DNA of 64,000 nt from Chondrilla cf. caribensis (GCA_964020155.1 OZ026555.1:42501-106500); one strand, 5' to 3'. Positions 47,481-61,935 are shown, counted from the first letter of the stretch. The notes: generated from the letters alone by a model not told the origin. Translations and numbers: made by a program.

Positions 47481-50028
47481 TTTCTTTTAAAAACATCGTA
47501 ACAAGCCTGACAGACTCTTCCAAACTTGTTCCCACAATACTGTAAACAAGCACTAAACCTTGAACAATCGGCACAAAAGATCTGAGGAGAGAGGAGGATT
47601 GTTAGGACATGCTTGGTGGGTGGGTCCAAAGTCAGCCACGCCCACATACATTGCCACAGGCCCTGCAGTGGTGACGTCTCCTGGTCATTGTGAAGTTTGT
47701 AGTGCAGGACATGCACATACTGACACAGTTGTCGGGCAGCCAGGGAGGGGCGTACTCCCCAAGGGAACCCTCCTCTCCATCTGTTCGTTCCATTGACTTC
47801 TCTGACATTTGCTACAGAACACAAACACCACCGGAGGAGATGAGATAGACATTGCACACTCACTAGTGGAAGAAAAACTTTACTCTTTTGCGAATTGAGC
47901 GTCGTGAGTTCTCCTGGTCCTGGACTTCCTTGATAGCCTCTAAAGATAACTGAAAGAGCAATGTCCTGTATATCAACTGTATATCTACTGTATATCAACT
48001 GTATATTGACTGTATATTGACTGTATATCTACTGTATATTGACTGTATATCAACTGTACATCTGCTGTAAAATATGTATGTTTTCTAATGTCTGTAAAGC
48101 ATTAGCTAGTACACACATCCTTAGCAGATAACTAAGATTGATGAATGGTAGAATGTGTGATGTCATGAAGACTGTGGGATTGACAACAACTGTACCTTCA
48201 TCCACTTGTTCTTTTCTTCCTCAGAGCTGAAGAGTCAGGTGATAGTCATGTGATTATGAGGCACACATAAGGACACACCCATCAAGCCATAGCAACGCAC
48301 CTAGCTTCCAGACGGAAGGACTTGGAGGTGCTGATGATCTGAAACCCATGCTTGACATCTGGGTCATCTAGGTCTTCAACCTGCGGATGAAGACAGCCAT
48401 TTTACCAAGCAGGTTTTGAGAGCTGGTCCATACTCCTCACCTTCATCCCGAGGAGAGGTATCCTTCTGATGATCTTGAAACTGGTGAAGGACGGTGGTTG
48501 GGCGGTGGTGGCATAGATGAGGATATCGTTGAACTGCAGGAGCAAGCTCGCTAGTGATAGGACCATCCGGAGGTGGTCACTACAGGAAACTCACAAGAAA
48601 CAACATCCTTGGTGTCCTTTCCTTACGAGAGAACTTTGTCACTTCTCCTTCTTTCAAAAGTTTCTACATTGGCAGAGAGTATCAGAGGTGAGAGGCAGGG
48701 TTAGCCTTGGAATGAGGACTAGCAAGGACCAGGACGTACCCTTGTAGGCGTGATGAGACCCTCAGTGTCCCCAATCAACTTCTTCTCAATTTCTACTAGT
48801 TTCTTGAAGTTGTCCTAACGAGTTAGGTGGACACAGGATGCATACATTATATGGCTTCTAAAGTCAACACAGAAATACATAATACGGCCCATTAGTGTTG
48901 GGATGGTCCTAATACAACTGGGCTGCAAACAGGACAACCATCACTCACAACTTGTCGAATAGATTCATTGACTTGTTGGGCGACTTTAGCAATGCAGTCA
49001 AGAGCCTCTGTAAGTGTGCGTGTGTGTATTCAGAAAAATACATTAATGGCAGTGTTGTTGCAGTAATAACTAATTATAGGGTCTTACTCTGAGATTCATC
49101 ACGGTCGTCCGAATCCTCAGGCAAATGCTTGATGTAATCTGCACATATGAAGTACTGAATATGTTAGTATGTAGTTACATACAGGTTGACGTGTGTGTTC
49201 CTCCACCTTGCAGAAGCAGCTTGTAGCGCGGGATCCTCTGCACTGTCTCCAACATGTAGTTGGCCACACTCAGGTTAGCACACTGAGGTTGGGCCTGGAA
49301 GGGAGATAAGATGGTCACATGATGGTCACATGATAGGTCACATGATCAACCATTGTCATAGCAACTCATTCACCTCAAACTCCTTCACCAATTCAGCAAA
49401 GGCAGGATTCTTCTTCTGTGTCTCCTCAAGCACCCTTAGACCATTCTCAAAATTGGATATGTACTCAGAATACATCTATGGAAACCAGGAGTAGGAGGGG
49501 CATGGGTGTGTCCTGAGTGACATACGTATGGTTGTAAATGGTGACTTACTCTAAGAAATGGTCCAAAGTTGAACATAATATCTCCAATACGTGGACAAGA
49601 GTCCCTGTGGGGAGTGAACATAAGGGATGGTACCACTGTACACACCCACTATGACATGTACACACCCACTACAGGCCAACGAACCATGTCCTGAACCTCT
49701 CCTCAAGTCTGTCCAAGAAGTCAGAGTTGAGCAGACGGAGTGATCCTACATTGGACAGTATCTGTCGAATGGTTTCCTCGGTGACCACCTGTTTGTCATG
49801 TGACTCATTGAAGGTCTCGATAGCCCCTCTAAACTCCACATCCAGTAAGGTCAGTCGTCTCACAAAGGTCCGTTCTGTTGTCATTATCTCCTTAGCTAAG
49901 TGATATGTCTTAGGACGATCCTTCCCTTGGTCCTGAGGGGGAAGACAAAAGATCATCAAACCATATCAGTCTGGTTTATGGCACACAGGACAACGTGAAC
50001 ACACACATACACACAGTCACATGCACAT

Positions 50029-50097
<69 letters not shown>

Positions 50098-53000
50098 CAC
50101 TAACCTCTTCATAGTCCTCGTCCTCACTCTCCCAGTCTGTATCAAACTCCTCATCATTCTCCTTGTCCTGCTCAGAGGAGTTGGACTGAGACAGGTCGAT
50201 GAGAGGAGCACGGAGATAGATTGTGGGACCATTGCCCTCCGCAGGGGAAACCACTCCTCTTTGCTTGGAGTAACTGGACCGCCTCTCTTTGGAGACTTCT
50301 ATTCGTGGCAGAGTTTGAGAAGTTGATGCATTCGGTCCACCAGGGAGTAGGGCTTTTGCTGGAAGAGTTGCTGCCTTCACGGTTTGATCGTCCTTGCTGG
50401 TGTGGTGCTCCTGGGGTTTGTCCTTGCTGGTGTGGTGCTCCTGGGGCTTGTCCTTGCTGGTGTGGTGCTCCTGGGGTTTGTCCTTTGAACTTTTATGCAA
50501 TGAATAGGGGAGTGGCACAGGTGGAGGAAGGCGTCGTCCAGTAGAGGGGGACTGAACTGGTGAAAGGGCAGGAGACAATTGTGTCGGTGACAGTTGTGAT
50601 GGTGACGGCTGTGATGGTGATGTTTGTGATGGTGACGGCTGTGATGGTGATGTTTGTGAGACAGAATAGTCAACATCGGCATAAATCGGATCCTTCGTCT
50701 TAGTAGTATTGCCACTCCCACCATCACCAGCACTCCCCACCACCTCTCCTTCATCCTTTTCTTCCATCAGCGTGGTGTCCAACTTCCTCTTTGTGACAAG
50801 GAAGTCGTCAATGTTGAAGGAGTCAGCTGACAGGGTACGAGAGAGACGAAGTTTACTATTCTTCTTCAAAAGTGACCTTGTCACAATCTCTGGCTCAGCA
50901 TAACCATCCCCATCACCTTCATGATCACTGCTCGTCTGATAGCTACTATCCTGTTGATGGACACCATTGTCCTTGGACAGAGATTTCTCAAATATTTCCC
51001 TATTCTTAGCCTTTCGAGCCATGTCCACTGTGGAGTACAGCCCCTCCTCCACTGGTCCCTTCGGAGCATCACACTGCTCCTTCTCGAGAGGCTGGGGGGA
51101 TGACATTGGCCTCACTCTGGGCTTAGCATTAGGGACCTGCAGTATAGACACAACATACACGGCAGGTAGAGTGTACAGAGTTATACTGAAATGGGGGTAC
51201 CAGAGTACAAAGGTATACTGAACTGGGGCTATCACAGTATACAGAATTATACTGAATTATAACAGCAAACATGAAATACGTAAACACGTACAAATTCAAC
51301 TGTAGAATATCCTTGAGCTTCCATATCTGGGGGTGTGTCCACCTTGGGGAGGGTGTGACTTTTCGATGGAAGTATTTCCACCTCGGTATAGCCATCAGAG
51401 GGGGTGGGCTCTGCGTGGACTTCCCTTAATGTGTTACCGTGATAGCTGTTACTTTGAGAGAGTTTACTCTTCCCTGGAACAGGCTCACCCTCACCTTGTA
51501 GGAGGAAGAAGAGCGTACATCACCCACATACGTGCATACACAGGGCTTATATGTTGGAGTGTGTACATATGTTGGAGTGTGTACATATGTTGGAGTGTGT
51601 ACATATGTTGAAGTGTGTACATATGTTGGAGTGTGTACATATGTATGTTGGAGTGTGTACATACGTATGTTGGAGTGTGTACATATGTTGAAGTGTGTAC
51701 ATAAGTTGGAGTGTGTACATACGTATGTTGGAGTGTGTACATATGTTGGAGTGTGTACATATGTATGTTCCTGCCATGCAGTGTACATGGATGTACGTAT
51801 GGTGGAGTGTGGACACACAAATACACACATTTCCAATACCTTTGTGTTTGGAGTGGTGCGATCCAATCTTACGTAACCAGCTGAAGAAGTTCTTCTTAGT
51901 TTTCGGTATATCTGTGTTCTTAGGACTCCCATCACTCATCAGCTGCACTGGAAACTTGCGTCCTAGAGTGGCCGATTGGCTCCCCTTGGGGGAAATTGGT
52001 TGATAGTGTGAATCACTCGGCAGACGTTGGCGAGGGAGGGAGTTGGACCGTCTCAGGCCGGTGTGTTCCTTGGCAACAGAAGGCCTGGTTGCTGGGGGCT
52101 GTGTTGCGGTTGGACAGGGGTCTGGCTTCTGCTTGTTCTTCTCCTGAGCTTGCTTGACAGGTGGTAGAGGAGCCTTCCGTCTCGGCTTGAAGGTTGGCAC
52201 ACTAGACAACTGTAGCTTTGGGGGGTGTTCTGTCTTCGGAGGATGTTCAGTCTTTGGAGGTTGTTCTGACTCAGGAATGGCTGGCTGGAAAGAGGTCGAT
52301 GCTGGTAGTTCCTTATCGTCTGAGTTTGTGTTTACAACACTCTCACCATCTGTGTTGGCTCTCTCACCATCTGTGTTGGCTCTCTCACCATCTGTGTTGG
52401 CTCTCTCACCATCTGTGTTGGCTCTCTCACCATCTGTGTTGGCTCTCTCACCATTTGTGTTGGCTCTCTCACCATTTGTGTTGGCTCTCTCACAACTTGT
52501 ACTACTTCCACCACTTGTGCTCGTTCTCTCACTGCTAGTATTTACACTCTTACCACTTGTATCACCACCCTCACCACTTGTGCTGGTTCTTTCACCACTT
52601 TTGCTTATATCCTCATCACTTGTGCTAGTTCTCTCACCATTTGTGTTCACAACCTCATCACTCCCAATGGTTCTCTCATCACTTATTGGCATTCTCTCAG
52701 TATTGGTGTTGTCTCCTTTAACACTAGTGTACATCTGTTCACCACAAGTGTTGTCTCTCCCATCAGAAGTGTTGTTCTTCTTACCACTGGCTTTCATCTC
52801 CCCACTATTTGCCTTACACACGAGACGCTTTGGCTTAGGGCTGACTGCAGGAGGTACCTTCACCTTTTTAGTCTGAAGGAGAGTAGGACCATCTGGTTTC
52901 CCCTTCACACCATTCCCTTCAAGAGGTGGGCTGGTTGGTGGAACATTATCAACTGAATTACAGCCTCCCCTCACCTCCTCTATGCTTGTCACTGGTACAA

Positions 53001-54277
53001 GAGGCGATTCTTCATTTGAAGAGTAGCCATTTTTCAAGTTGCCATGACGATTGGTAACAGGTTCCCCCCTACCATCCACAGTATCATGTGTTGTGTGTTG
53101 GCCCACTGATGTCACGACCTTCTCCGTTGTCTTCTTCTTATATCGGGGAGGTGGCTTAGGGTGTGGTTTGACTGCAGGCTGAGGGGAGACAGCGTCTGGT
53201 TGTGAGGGGGTGGAGTCCAGCTGGGCAGGCTGCGAAGGGAGTGGTAGCGATAGTTGCTGTCTCGGAAGGGGTTTAGGGAGGGGCTGTGATGATGGAGGTT
53301 CTGTTTTGGGTTGAGAGACCAAGGACTGAGCCTGAGTGGGTGGAGGTTTAGGGGGAGGCTGGGTGGGTGGGGGTTTAGGCGGAGGCTGAGTGGGTGGGGG
53401 TTTAGTCGGAGGCTGAGCTGGTGAAGCCTTCAATGGAGGCTTGGGTGGAGGCTGAGTGGGTGGAGGTTTGGGTGGACACTGTGTGAGTGGTGGCTTGAGC
53501 ACAGGCTTAGGAGGAGGCTGAGTGGGAGGAGGCTGAGTGGGAGGGGATTTTAAAGGTTTTCTTTCAACTTGATTATGTGGTACATGGTCAACTGATCCAT
53601 CCCTGCCATCGGTCAGAGCGGTTGGCTGTTCAGAAGTTGTGTTAATGTCCTCTTGATCCTCTTCAACAGTGGAGCTATCCACGTTCTTCTTGTGTCTGGC
53701 ATAGGGCACAACCCGGGGAGGTGTCCTCTCAACAGAGTTCTCCTTCGAACCTGCCTTCTGCGACTTCTTCCTCCTAGGAGGGGGCAGTGGTTGAGCTGAA
53801 GGAGATCAAAACAATTGATGAACATGATCAATGATGACAGGAGAAGATTATAACATGATCAGTGATAGTGTGTTCTAGTGGACAAAGGTATATAAATGGA
53901 CACAAACCCTCCTTTGTGTAACTGATGATGAGTGCTCAATATGTTTATAGAAACTGAACTGTAATTCAATGGAAGAAGACTGAAACGCTGAAGCCTGTCA
54001 TGATAATATTTTCTAGTTGTTCAGAGCAAGCCATATGAGTGGCTAAGACAACTACCAAACCTACATCACAGTAAGTGCATGACATTAGCCAGAGGGGCCC
54101 TCTGTTGGGTGTACATCTCCACATCCACAAACCTTACAAGACACATAATTGCCCGTGTACGTGTGAGTGTTTAGTGGTAAACCTTATAGAATCCAACCAC
54201 AGAGGAATTTGTAACAGCAGAAAATTATACAAAGTAAACACACACACACACACACACACATGCACACACACACACAT

Positions 54278-54324
<47 letters not shown>

Positions 54325-54894
54325 CACACACGCACACACGCACACACACACACACACACTGTATAAATCCAAGCATATATAAACGAACGAACACGGAGCA
54401 CTATGCTGCAACGTGACCAGGTCTACCAACGCTTGTGCTCGCCGTCCGCACAGGCACACACACAGAGAGGATCACTTTTCACCGACTAACCCAATGAAGA
54501 CATTTATTGAATTATGCCTCAGATAAAAACGACACTAATAAGATCACCCTATGAGAGGCGGTGGGCCTGGCCACCCAATGGCCCCTGCTGTCCACTGGGC
54601 ATCACCACACTATAGGGTATGGTCGGGCGCTGCCGGCATCCAATCGTACACGTATGAAAGATGAAGAGATACACACGAACACACACAGCAAGTGAGAGAG
54701 GCTTGGACGGCGTTATCTACACTCGATCACAACAACAACAACACGTATTTCCTAGTTGATAAATATGGCCAGCCTCGACGAGGGGTAGACATTTTTGGCC
54801 ATTCAAAACGTCTTAAGTTATTTTCCCGAATATAGACAACAAAGCGGTAAACACTTTGAACGTCTCTCGTACCTCTGCCCTGCTTGGTGTCCAT
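46833..54894 (-). CDS. FGD: FYVE, RhoGEF and PH domain protein (FGD family, probable Cdc42 GEF)
   Basis: Exon 1 (54873-54894, MDTKQGR) joins in phase 1 to a large exon at 51838-53794 that starts [13 protein letters not shown]. The disordered N-terminal half is rich in Pro and Ser/Thr, with several tandem arrays ([35 protein letters not shown]). A second large exon (50105-51136) ends in an acidic [18 protein letters not shown]. The DH domain covers 48790-49940 ([53 protein letters not shown]). PH1 follows at about 48200-48650, then FYVE at 47480-47810 ([18 protein letters not shown]) and PH2 at 46833-47215 ([18 protein letters not shown]; last exon ending KLLGC). This order is diagnostic of FGD. 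Members activate Cdc42 and bind phosphoinositides. FGD5/FGD6 are the closest in N-terminal length, but the paralogue cannot be fixed. Confidence 0.9.
50400..50490 (-). repeat. 30-bp coding repeat, FGD linker
   Basis: Three copies encoding [10 protein letters not shown] on the minus strand. Confidence 0.88.
51545..51770. repeat. 19-23-bp minisatellite, FGD intron
   Basis: About 11 copies of GTGTGTACATATGTTGGA with optional TATG insertion. Confidence 0.9.
52340..52495 (-). repeat. 21-bp coding repeat, FGD linker
   Basis: Seven to eight copies encoding ERANTDG or ERANTNG on the minus strand, flanked by degenerate ERTSTSG copies that extend the array to about 52690. Confidence 0.9.
54237..54360. 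repeat. (CA)n tract, FGD intron 1
   Basis: About 120 bp of interrupted (CA)n with GCACA breaks. Confidence 0.94.
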
Positions 54895-55229
54895 AGTAGT
54901 CCAGGGGCGACCCGCCTGTAGTCTGAGCGTCTCTACTGAACTGCTCCTCGCTCGAGCAGCCGGAATATTATGGTAATAAGTGATATTAGTGTATTGGGAT
55001 AGTATACAAAGTATACGGAGTAAATAGCGGAGTGCCATAATAACCTTAATGATATTTATTACATAATATATAATGTGATTAAGGAGGTAATAAAACGGCG
55101 TACACAAGACAAATGACACATCATCAACACGCTACACTGGAATATCCTTAAATACACATGCAAACATTGTTCCACGAAGACACAGTGGGAAATCTCAAAC
55201 TAGGTCGCTCTACTTTCCCCCCCATTTCC
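54895..55229 (-). other. FGD upstream region and UBE2N 3' side
   Basis: AT-rich, no exon seen; ATAATATATAATG and GTATACAAAGTATAC palindromes are present. Confidence 0.5.
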
Positions 55230-56945
<1,716 letters not shown>

Positions 56946-57029
56946 CGCCGAGAACTGATTTCATTCGACAAAAGAGGAAATCCCTGATATCACCAACTAG
57001 CCCCTTGGCGGACACGCCTACTACTGAAA
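56946..57029. promoter_or_regulatory. Bidirectional promoter UBE2N / ELP4
   Basis: 84 bp between divergent start codons. No TATA box or E-box seen. Confidence 0.55.
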
Positions 57030-58741
57030 ATGGCATCCAGTTTTAAGAAGTCGACCTCCAAATCAACGTATCCTCGTGGAACGAAACCGTCTTTTCACAA
57101 CTCTTCACTGCTCGTCTCAACTGGTGTCCCCTCATTAGATTCTCTGCTAGGTAAGCCTCTGCATGGGATATTTGGTATTCGGCTGCTTTGCTGCATGTAC
57201 GGATATACCACGCGTATACTCCGAGTATTGCATGTACTACTGTGCCAACATCACCACCATGATGATAGTGATGTGTATCCATTGCACACGTCAGGTGGAG
57301 GCGTAGCAGTTGGAACAGTCCTTCTGATTGGTACGTGGTTAGCAAGCTGATTTATCTAGTGAATGACTTACCTTATTGACCCAGTCCAGTGCGTGTCTTC
57401 ATGGTGCAGAGGAAGACTACTACAACAGCTATGCCACATTCCTTCTGAAATATTTCTTGTCCGAAGGAGTTCTTAATGGCCACAGTTTGTTTGTATCCAG
57501 TGCTCAGATAGACCCGAGGAAGATAGTTGATGTGAGTTGAGGAGGCACTGGAGATACTGGTGCAGTGGGATAGGCACGTTTCACACAGGTACGTCTGTAC
57601 CTTGATTGAATATACCTGTTCATTGCTTGTGGACATCTCCACTACCTACCAGTTACGCCCTTACTGCACACCAGTCACACCCCCACTGCACACCAGTCAC
57701 ACCCCCATCATACCCATCAAATAATAAATGTTAATCTCCAGTTCTCTTCCGTGTTCTGGACTGGCAACACCTCTGTTCCCCACCCTCCTGTTCACTAGGA
57801 CTTGCCCTCTCCTGTGGACCAGGTTGGGGAGGTCCAGAGGGAGACATCTTCCTCAGAGACTGCAATGAAGATAGCGTGGAGGTATCAGAATTTGCCTGAG
57901 GTTGAGGTGGGTGTAACTAGTGGGTGTGGTCGTATGAATGTGGTAAGAATTTAATGTAGTGGGTGGGATGCAGTGGGCGTGGTAACCAGCCACTCCCTCC
58001 CCTCTTCTCCATTCAGTCCTCCTTCTCTAACCGATTTGGCCACTTCTACGACTTAACACAAACTATGGACAAAGCCAGGCTGGCTGGGGCCAAGGTCCAC
58101 TATTTTCCAGGCCAGTGGAGGGGATATTCCCTAAGGTCTGTCATTGTGATTGGCTGGTGTGCATACATGTATGATGTCACTGTCCTGGCTACCGTAGACC
58201 AACCTAACAGCTACCATACTTTAGACTGGTGTGTTGTGACTTTCTTCAGTTATGAACAACTGTTGGAGGAGATGAGGACAGCAGTCATGAGTGGACAGTT
58301 TGGAGTATCTCAACAAGTAAAAACAAGAGAGGTTAGGCTGGTTGGTCCAGCGTCTTTGTCAGTAGATTATGTTTGATTTGTACGACTGTGTTTACACTTC
58401 CAGAGAAATGTGATGCGAATAGCAGTTCATTCTCTGGGCACGCCCCTCTGGGATAACAGGGTTGACCCCAACTCTCTACCAGTCTTCTTACACAGTCTAC
58501 GTGCCCTGTTGAGGCAAAGCTATGCTGTAGCACTCCTCACAGCACCAACACACCTATTTGATGTGAGTGCACCAAAGAGGGTGGGGTCACTAACTGATAA
58601 TTACAGGGATTAACTCTTTGAAATTTACATAGGATCTTGGAAGTATAAGGAATGTGGAGAGGCTCTGTGACTGTGTTGTCAGGTTGGAAGCCTTTGAAGG
58701 GTCAGACAAGGAAAGTAACCCACTTTACAAGGACTACCATG

Positions 58742-58772
<31 letters not shown>

Positions 58773-59212
58773 CAGTGTGTACTGTGATCAAGTAGTATGT
58801 ACCAGACCATAGATACTATCCACCCGTCCGTCAACCACACCTCCTGCATGTGTTTATGTAGGTTTATTTCATATCCACAAGTTACCAAGGACTAACACCT
58901 TGTTACCATGCCAACCTGAGACTTTGGATCTTGCTTTCAAATTAAAAAGGAAAAAGTTCTCAATTGAAGTATGTTGTGTGCATCCCAGTGTGTGTGTGTG
59001 TTTGTGTGTGCATATTTGTGAATTAAGCTTCAACACTTATTTCCATTTATTTTCTCTTAAGATGTTAGTACTTCACACAGCACCTCTTCTTCTCTCCGCT
59101 ATTGTAGACCCTCCATCTCCCTCCAGATCTGTCAGAGACTGTTAGTAGAGAGCCTTCTACCTCAAGGAGAAAGACAGACCTTCCGTCAACCATGCCAAAT
59201 ATGGACTTTTGA
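57030..59212 (+). CDS. ELP4: Elongator complex protein 4
   Basis: Subunit of the Elp4-5-6 RecA-like ring of Elongator, needed for wobble-uridine modification in tRNA. ATG 57030 ([20 protein letters not shown]), with [14 protein letters not shown] and then [12 protein letters not shown] (57292-57330), matching the family's glycine-rich loop. Next blocks: about 57400-57535 ([27 protein letters not shown]), 57800-57905 ([13 protein letters not shown]), 58015-58135 ([10 protein letters not shown]), 58200-58330, 58403-58560 ([20 protein letters not shown]), 58632-58740 ([14 protein letters not shown]), 58861-58970 ([14 protein letters not shown], ending at a GTATGT donor) and a last exon [16 protein letters not shown] to stop 59212. 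The Walker motifs are degenerate, as in the family. The 58897-58990 segment has a near-identical inverted copy inside UBE2N. Confidence 0.94.
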
Positions 59213-59943
59213 GTACTTTTATCTGTGACCTTGTAAATTGTCAGTTGTAAATGTTAATTTATTCATGATTCATTTATACAATGTCATAATTTTCTTCAAC
59301 GATGTATGATTGATGCAAATTAATTTTGTTTTTATTGAAAAATACAACATCCTAGAACTGAATTATGAACTCTGGAATTTTCAATTTAATGAAAACGCTG
59401 CAGACAACAGTCGAAACACAAAATCTTCAATCTCTATCTTGACTCGACCCTTTTCACCAATTGGAACTGGAAAGCAAAAGCATCGGTGATACAAAATGAT
59501 ACAAAATGATACAAAGTGATATTAAATGCTTTATATAGAAATATGAAAATGATATAATGGTTTGTTCTCGGCTTGTAGTGACCACACCCACATTCCATGC
59601 AGCAGATAAACATGGTAGTTGAAGTGCTGGCTACAATAGACTGTTGCAGGATACGCACAAGAAGTGTCACATTGTGAGGGCTCTGTCATTGACAACAGGT
59701 GAGATAATGTAGCAACATAGAAGTTCTGGTGCAATTGGAAGCCAATTTGAATACCTCCACCTCACACACACGAATGACAGTTCTATGAACAGCCATACAT
59801 GTTTGATGATTCAAATAAAACCACAAGAAATGAATACAACAATAGTTTTAAGTACAAGTCTCTGGTGAGTGCTGCCAACACAACGTCTCTGAGTGTAGGT
59901 CAGTTAATACAGTTCACAACTAGGTCTCATTTCAGAAGAGTTA
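59213..59943 (+). other. ELP4 3' side and possible 5' region of the tyrosine-tail gene
   Basis: AT-rich after the ELP4 stop; three tandem ATACAAAATG-like units lie near 59490-59520. A start codon near 59830 followed by an AGTCTCTG-GTGAGT donor could be a first exon but does not join in phase to the next candidate exon. Confidence 0.4.
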
Positions 59944-61488
59944 ATGGAGGATAGTGTGAATCAAGGTAACAACGGACGAGGTAACAGTGAACAAGGTAAC
60001 AGTGGACAAGGTAACAGTGGACGAGGTAACAGTGGACGAGGTAACAGTGGACGAGGTAACAGTGAACAAGGTAACAGTGGACGAGGTAACAGTGGACGAG
60101 GTAACAACGGACGAGGTAACAGTGGACGAGATGACAGTGGACGAGGTAACAGTGGACGAGGTAACAACGGACGAGATGACAGTGGACGAGATGACAGTGG
60201 ACAAGGTAATGACAGATCACGATCACTTAAGAAGGAATTGCTACATTTATCTCATATCCAACTGCAGTTGGTAGTGAGGTGGTAACCATAGCTACTACCT
60301 TGCCTACTCCAGTAATCCCCATTGGGGATTCCCCAGTGACTGGTGTGATTGGACAGCAAGTGGTCACCCACACAACTACACCCAGAGCCACCACCTCACC
60401 GAGTTCACCTTCACCTGATGGGAGTGTGGGCGTGGCAGTGGGTGTCACCATACCTCTGGTGATGGCTGCTATTGTAGTGGTCGTTGTCGTTGCCGTGGTG
60501 CTAGCCTGCATAAGATCAAAAAGGTGAGAAACAAATAAAGTGCACACAGCCGGAGCAAGGGGTGCTCATTAGGGTGGAATTTGGTATCTAAACACTTGCA
60601 GTTAGAATGTATCTTGAAAGTGTTTGTGAGACTAAACCTAATTCTTCCTGAATGTACTTTCACTTTTGATTGCATCTTCATCCACTATTGGTACACAGAG
60701 GGAAGTCTTTGGACAGAGTGCACGGGACCACACAAGGTATGAATCCCCCACATGCTACAAGAGGGTGTGGCCTTGTAGGTAGCTGCCACAACATTCAACT
60801 ATTGCACAATGTGGGTGTGGTGTGTTCTCACCTGCCAAAAGCTCCCATGTACTACTCTGTATACATGTTCTGTCTGGTCAATGCCTCACAATGTCCAGTG
60901 GTTTACGGTGAAACTGATCCTTCTACAGCTAATAGGTTCACTACACAAAACCACGCCCACATCCAAAATGGCTGCCCTCATACTTACGACAGCATCTTGG
61001 AGCCAGAATATGCTGTGATCACCGCTGGCCCCAACTACGCAGCTATTCAGGTCAACACAGAACCTCAGAACAGACACAGATATGAGACTAGTCACACGAC
61101 CAGTGGAGACATCTCTTCAGGATATGCAGTACTGGAGCCAAAATCACCAGCAGAGGCAAACAGCCCCTCACCTGAGCCCCCCGGGGGGCCTTTGGAGCAC
61201 TCATTGATGGAGATGTCAGTTGAGGAATTCCCCTTCAAACAAGAATGTCGTGAGCTCATAATGGACCTCCCTGGAAGTCCCAAGCTGATCAGGAAGCAAG
61301 AGGGGGGGAATCCCGCACTGAGGTCCATGTCCTGCGTGGACCAGTACCCATTTGAACAGTCACCCTATATGGAACCAGTATCAATACACCGTAACCATGC
61401 CAACAGCAGACCACTTTCAATGGATTTCGATTACATTTCAAGGAACATGGGTACCCTACTGGAGAGGATCAGGAGTGAAGATTTATAG
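59944..61488 (+). CDS. Probable single-pass membrane protein with tyrosine-motif cytoplasmic tail (5' end unresolved)
   Basis: The firm part is three exons. About 60278-60521 encodes a Thr/Pro/Ser-rich stalk (TPRATTSPSSPSP) followed by a membrane segment (VAVGVTIPLVMAAIVVVVVV) and basic IRSKR. A short exon GKSLDRVHGTTQ lies at about 60702-60739. A tail exon runs from about 60898 to stop 61488. The tail has YDSI, YAVI, YAAI and SGYAVL; the last fits the ITIM consensus. Upstream, 59967-60208 is a 15-bp array open in two frames (GNSGR or VTVDE repeats), each unit containing AG-GTAAC, so it may be exon or intron. No signal peptide exon was found between 59213 and 59943. Receptor-like function is inference; the family is not recognised. 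The start given is the first ATG of the repeat-containing frame and is provisional. Confidence 0.5.
59967..60208. repeat. 15-bp array of AGTGGACGAGGTAAC units
   Basis: About 16 copies. Each unit has a GAG-GTAAC splice-donor-like junction. Two forward frames are open. Confidence 0.92.
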
Positions 61489-61681
61489 AATAATCTTCCA
61501 CACACACACACAACTATTTCACACTCAAGTTAACTTACGTACCTGTCATATTCTTATTATTATTCATCATCATTGAGAATAAACTTATACAAAGTGAATT
61601 ATGCATGTACATATCTTGTTGTGATGTAGGGAATGCTGAATAATGAGTTTGTGAAGTTTATAGTACCATGTGGTAGAAATG

Positions 61682-61682
<1 letters not shown>

Positions 61683-61721
<39 letters not shown>

Positions 61722-61935
61722 GTGTGCGTGTGTGTGCGTGTGTGTGTGTATGTGCGTGTGTGTGTGCGTGTAGGTGTGTGTGTATGTGTGTAGGTGTGTG
61801 TGTATGTGTGTCTGTGTTGTGTGTGTGTGTGTTGTGTGTTGTGTGTGCATTTTTGTGCATGTCCGTGTGTGTGTGCGTGCATGTTGTGTGTGTGTGTATC
61901 TGTGTGTATGTGCGTGTGTGTTGTGTGTTGTGTGG
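61683..61935. repeat. (TG)n-rich tract between the tyrosine-tail gene and astacin
   Basis: About 250 bp of (TG)n with GTGCG and GTAGG interruptions. Confidence 0.94.

Noticed and set aside
52154..52876. Plus-strand 240-residue hydrophobic repeat protein (LSPSVLA)
   Set aside because: Antisense of the ERANTDG array and Ser/Thr-rich linker of FGD.
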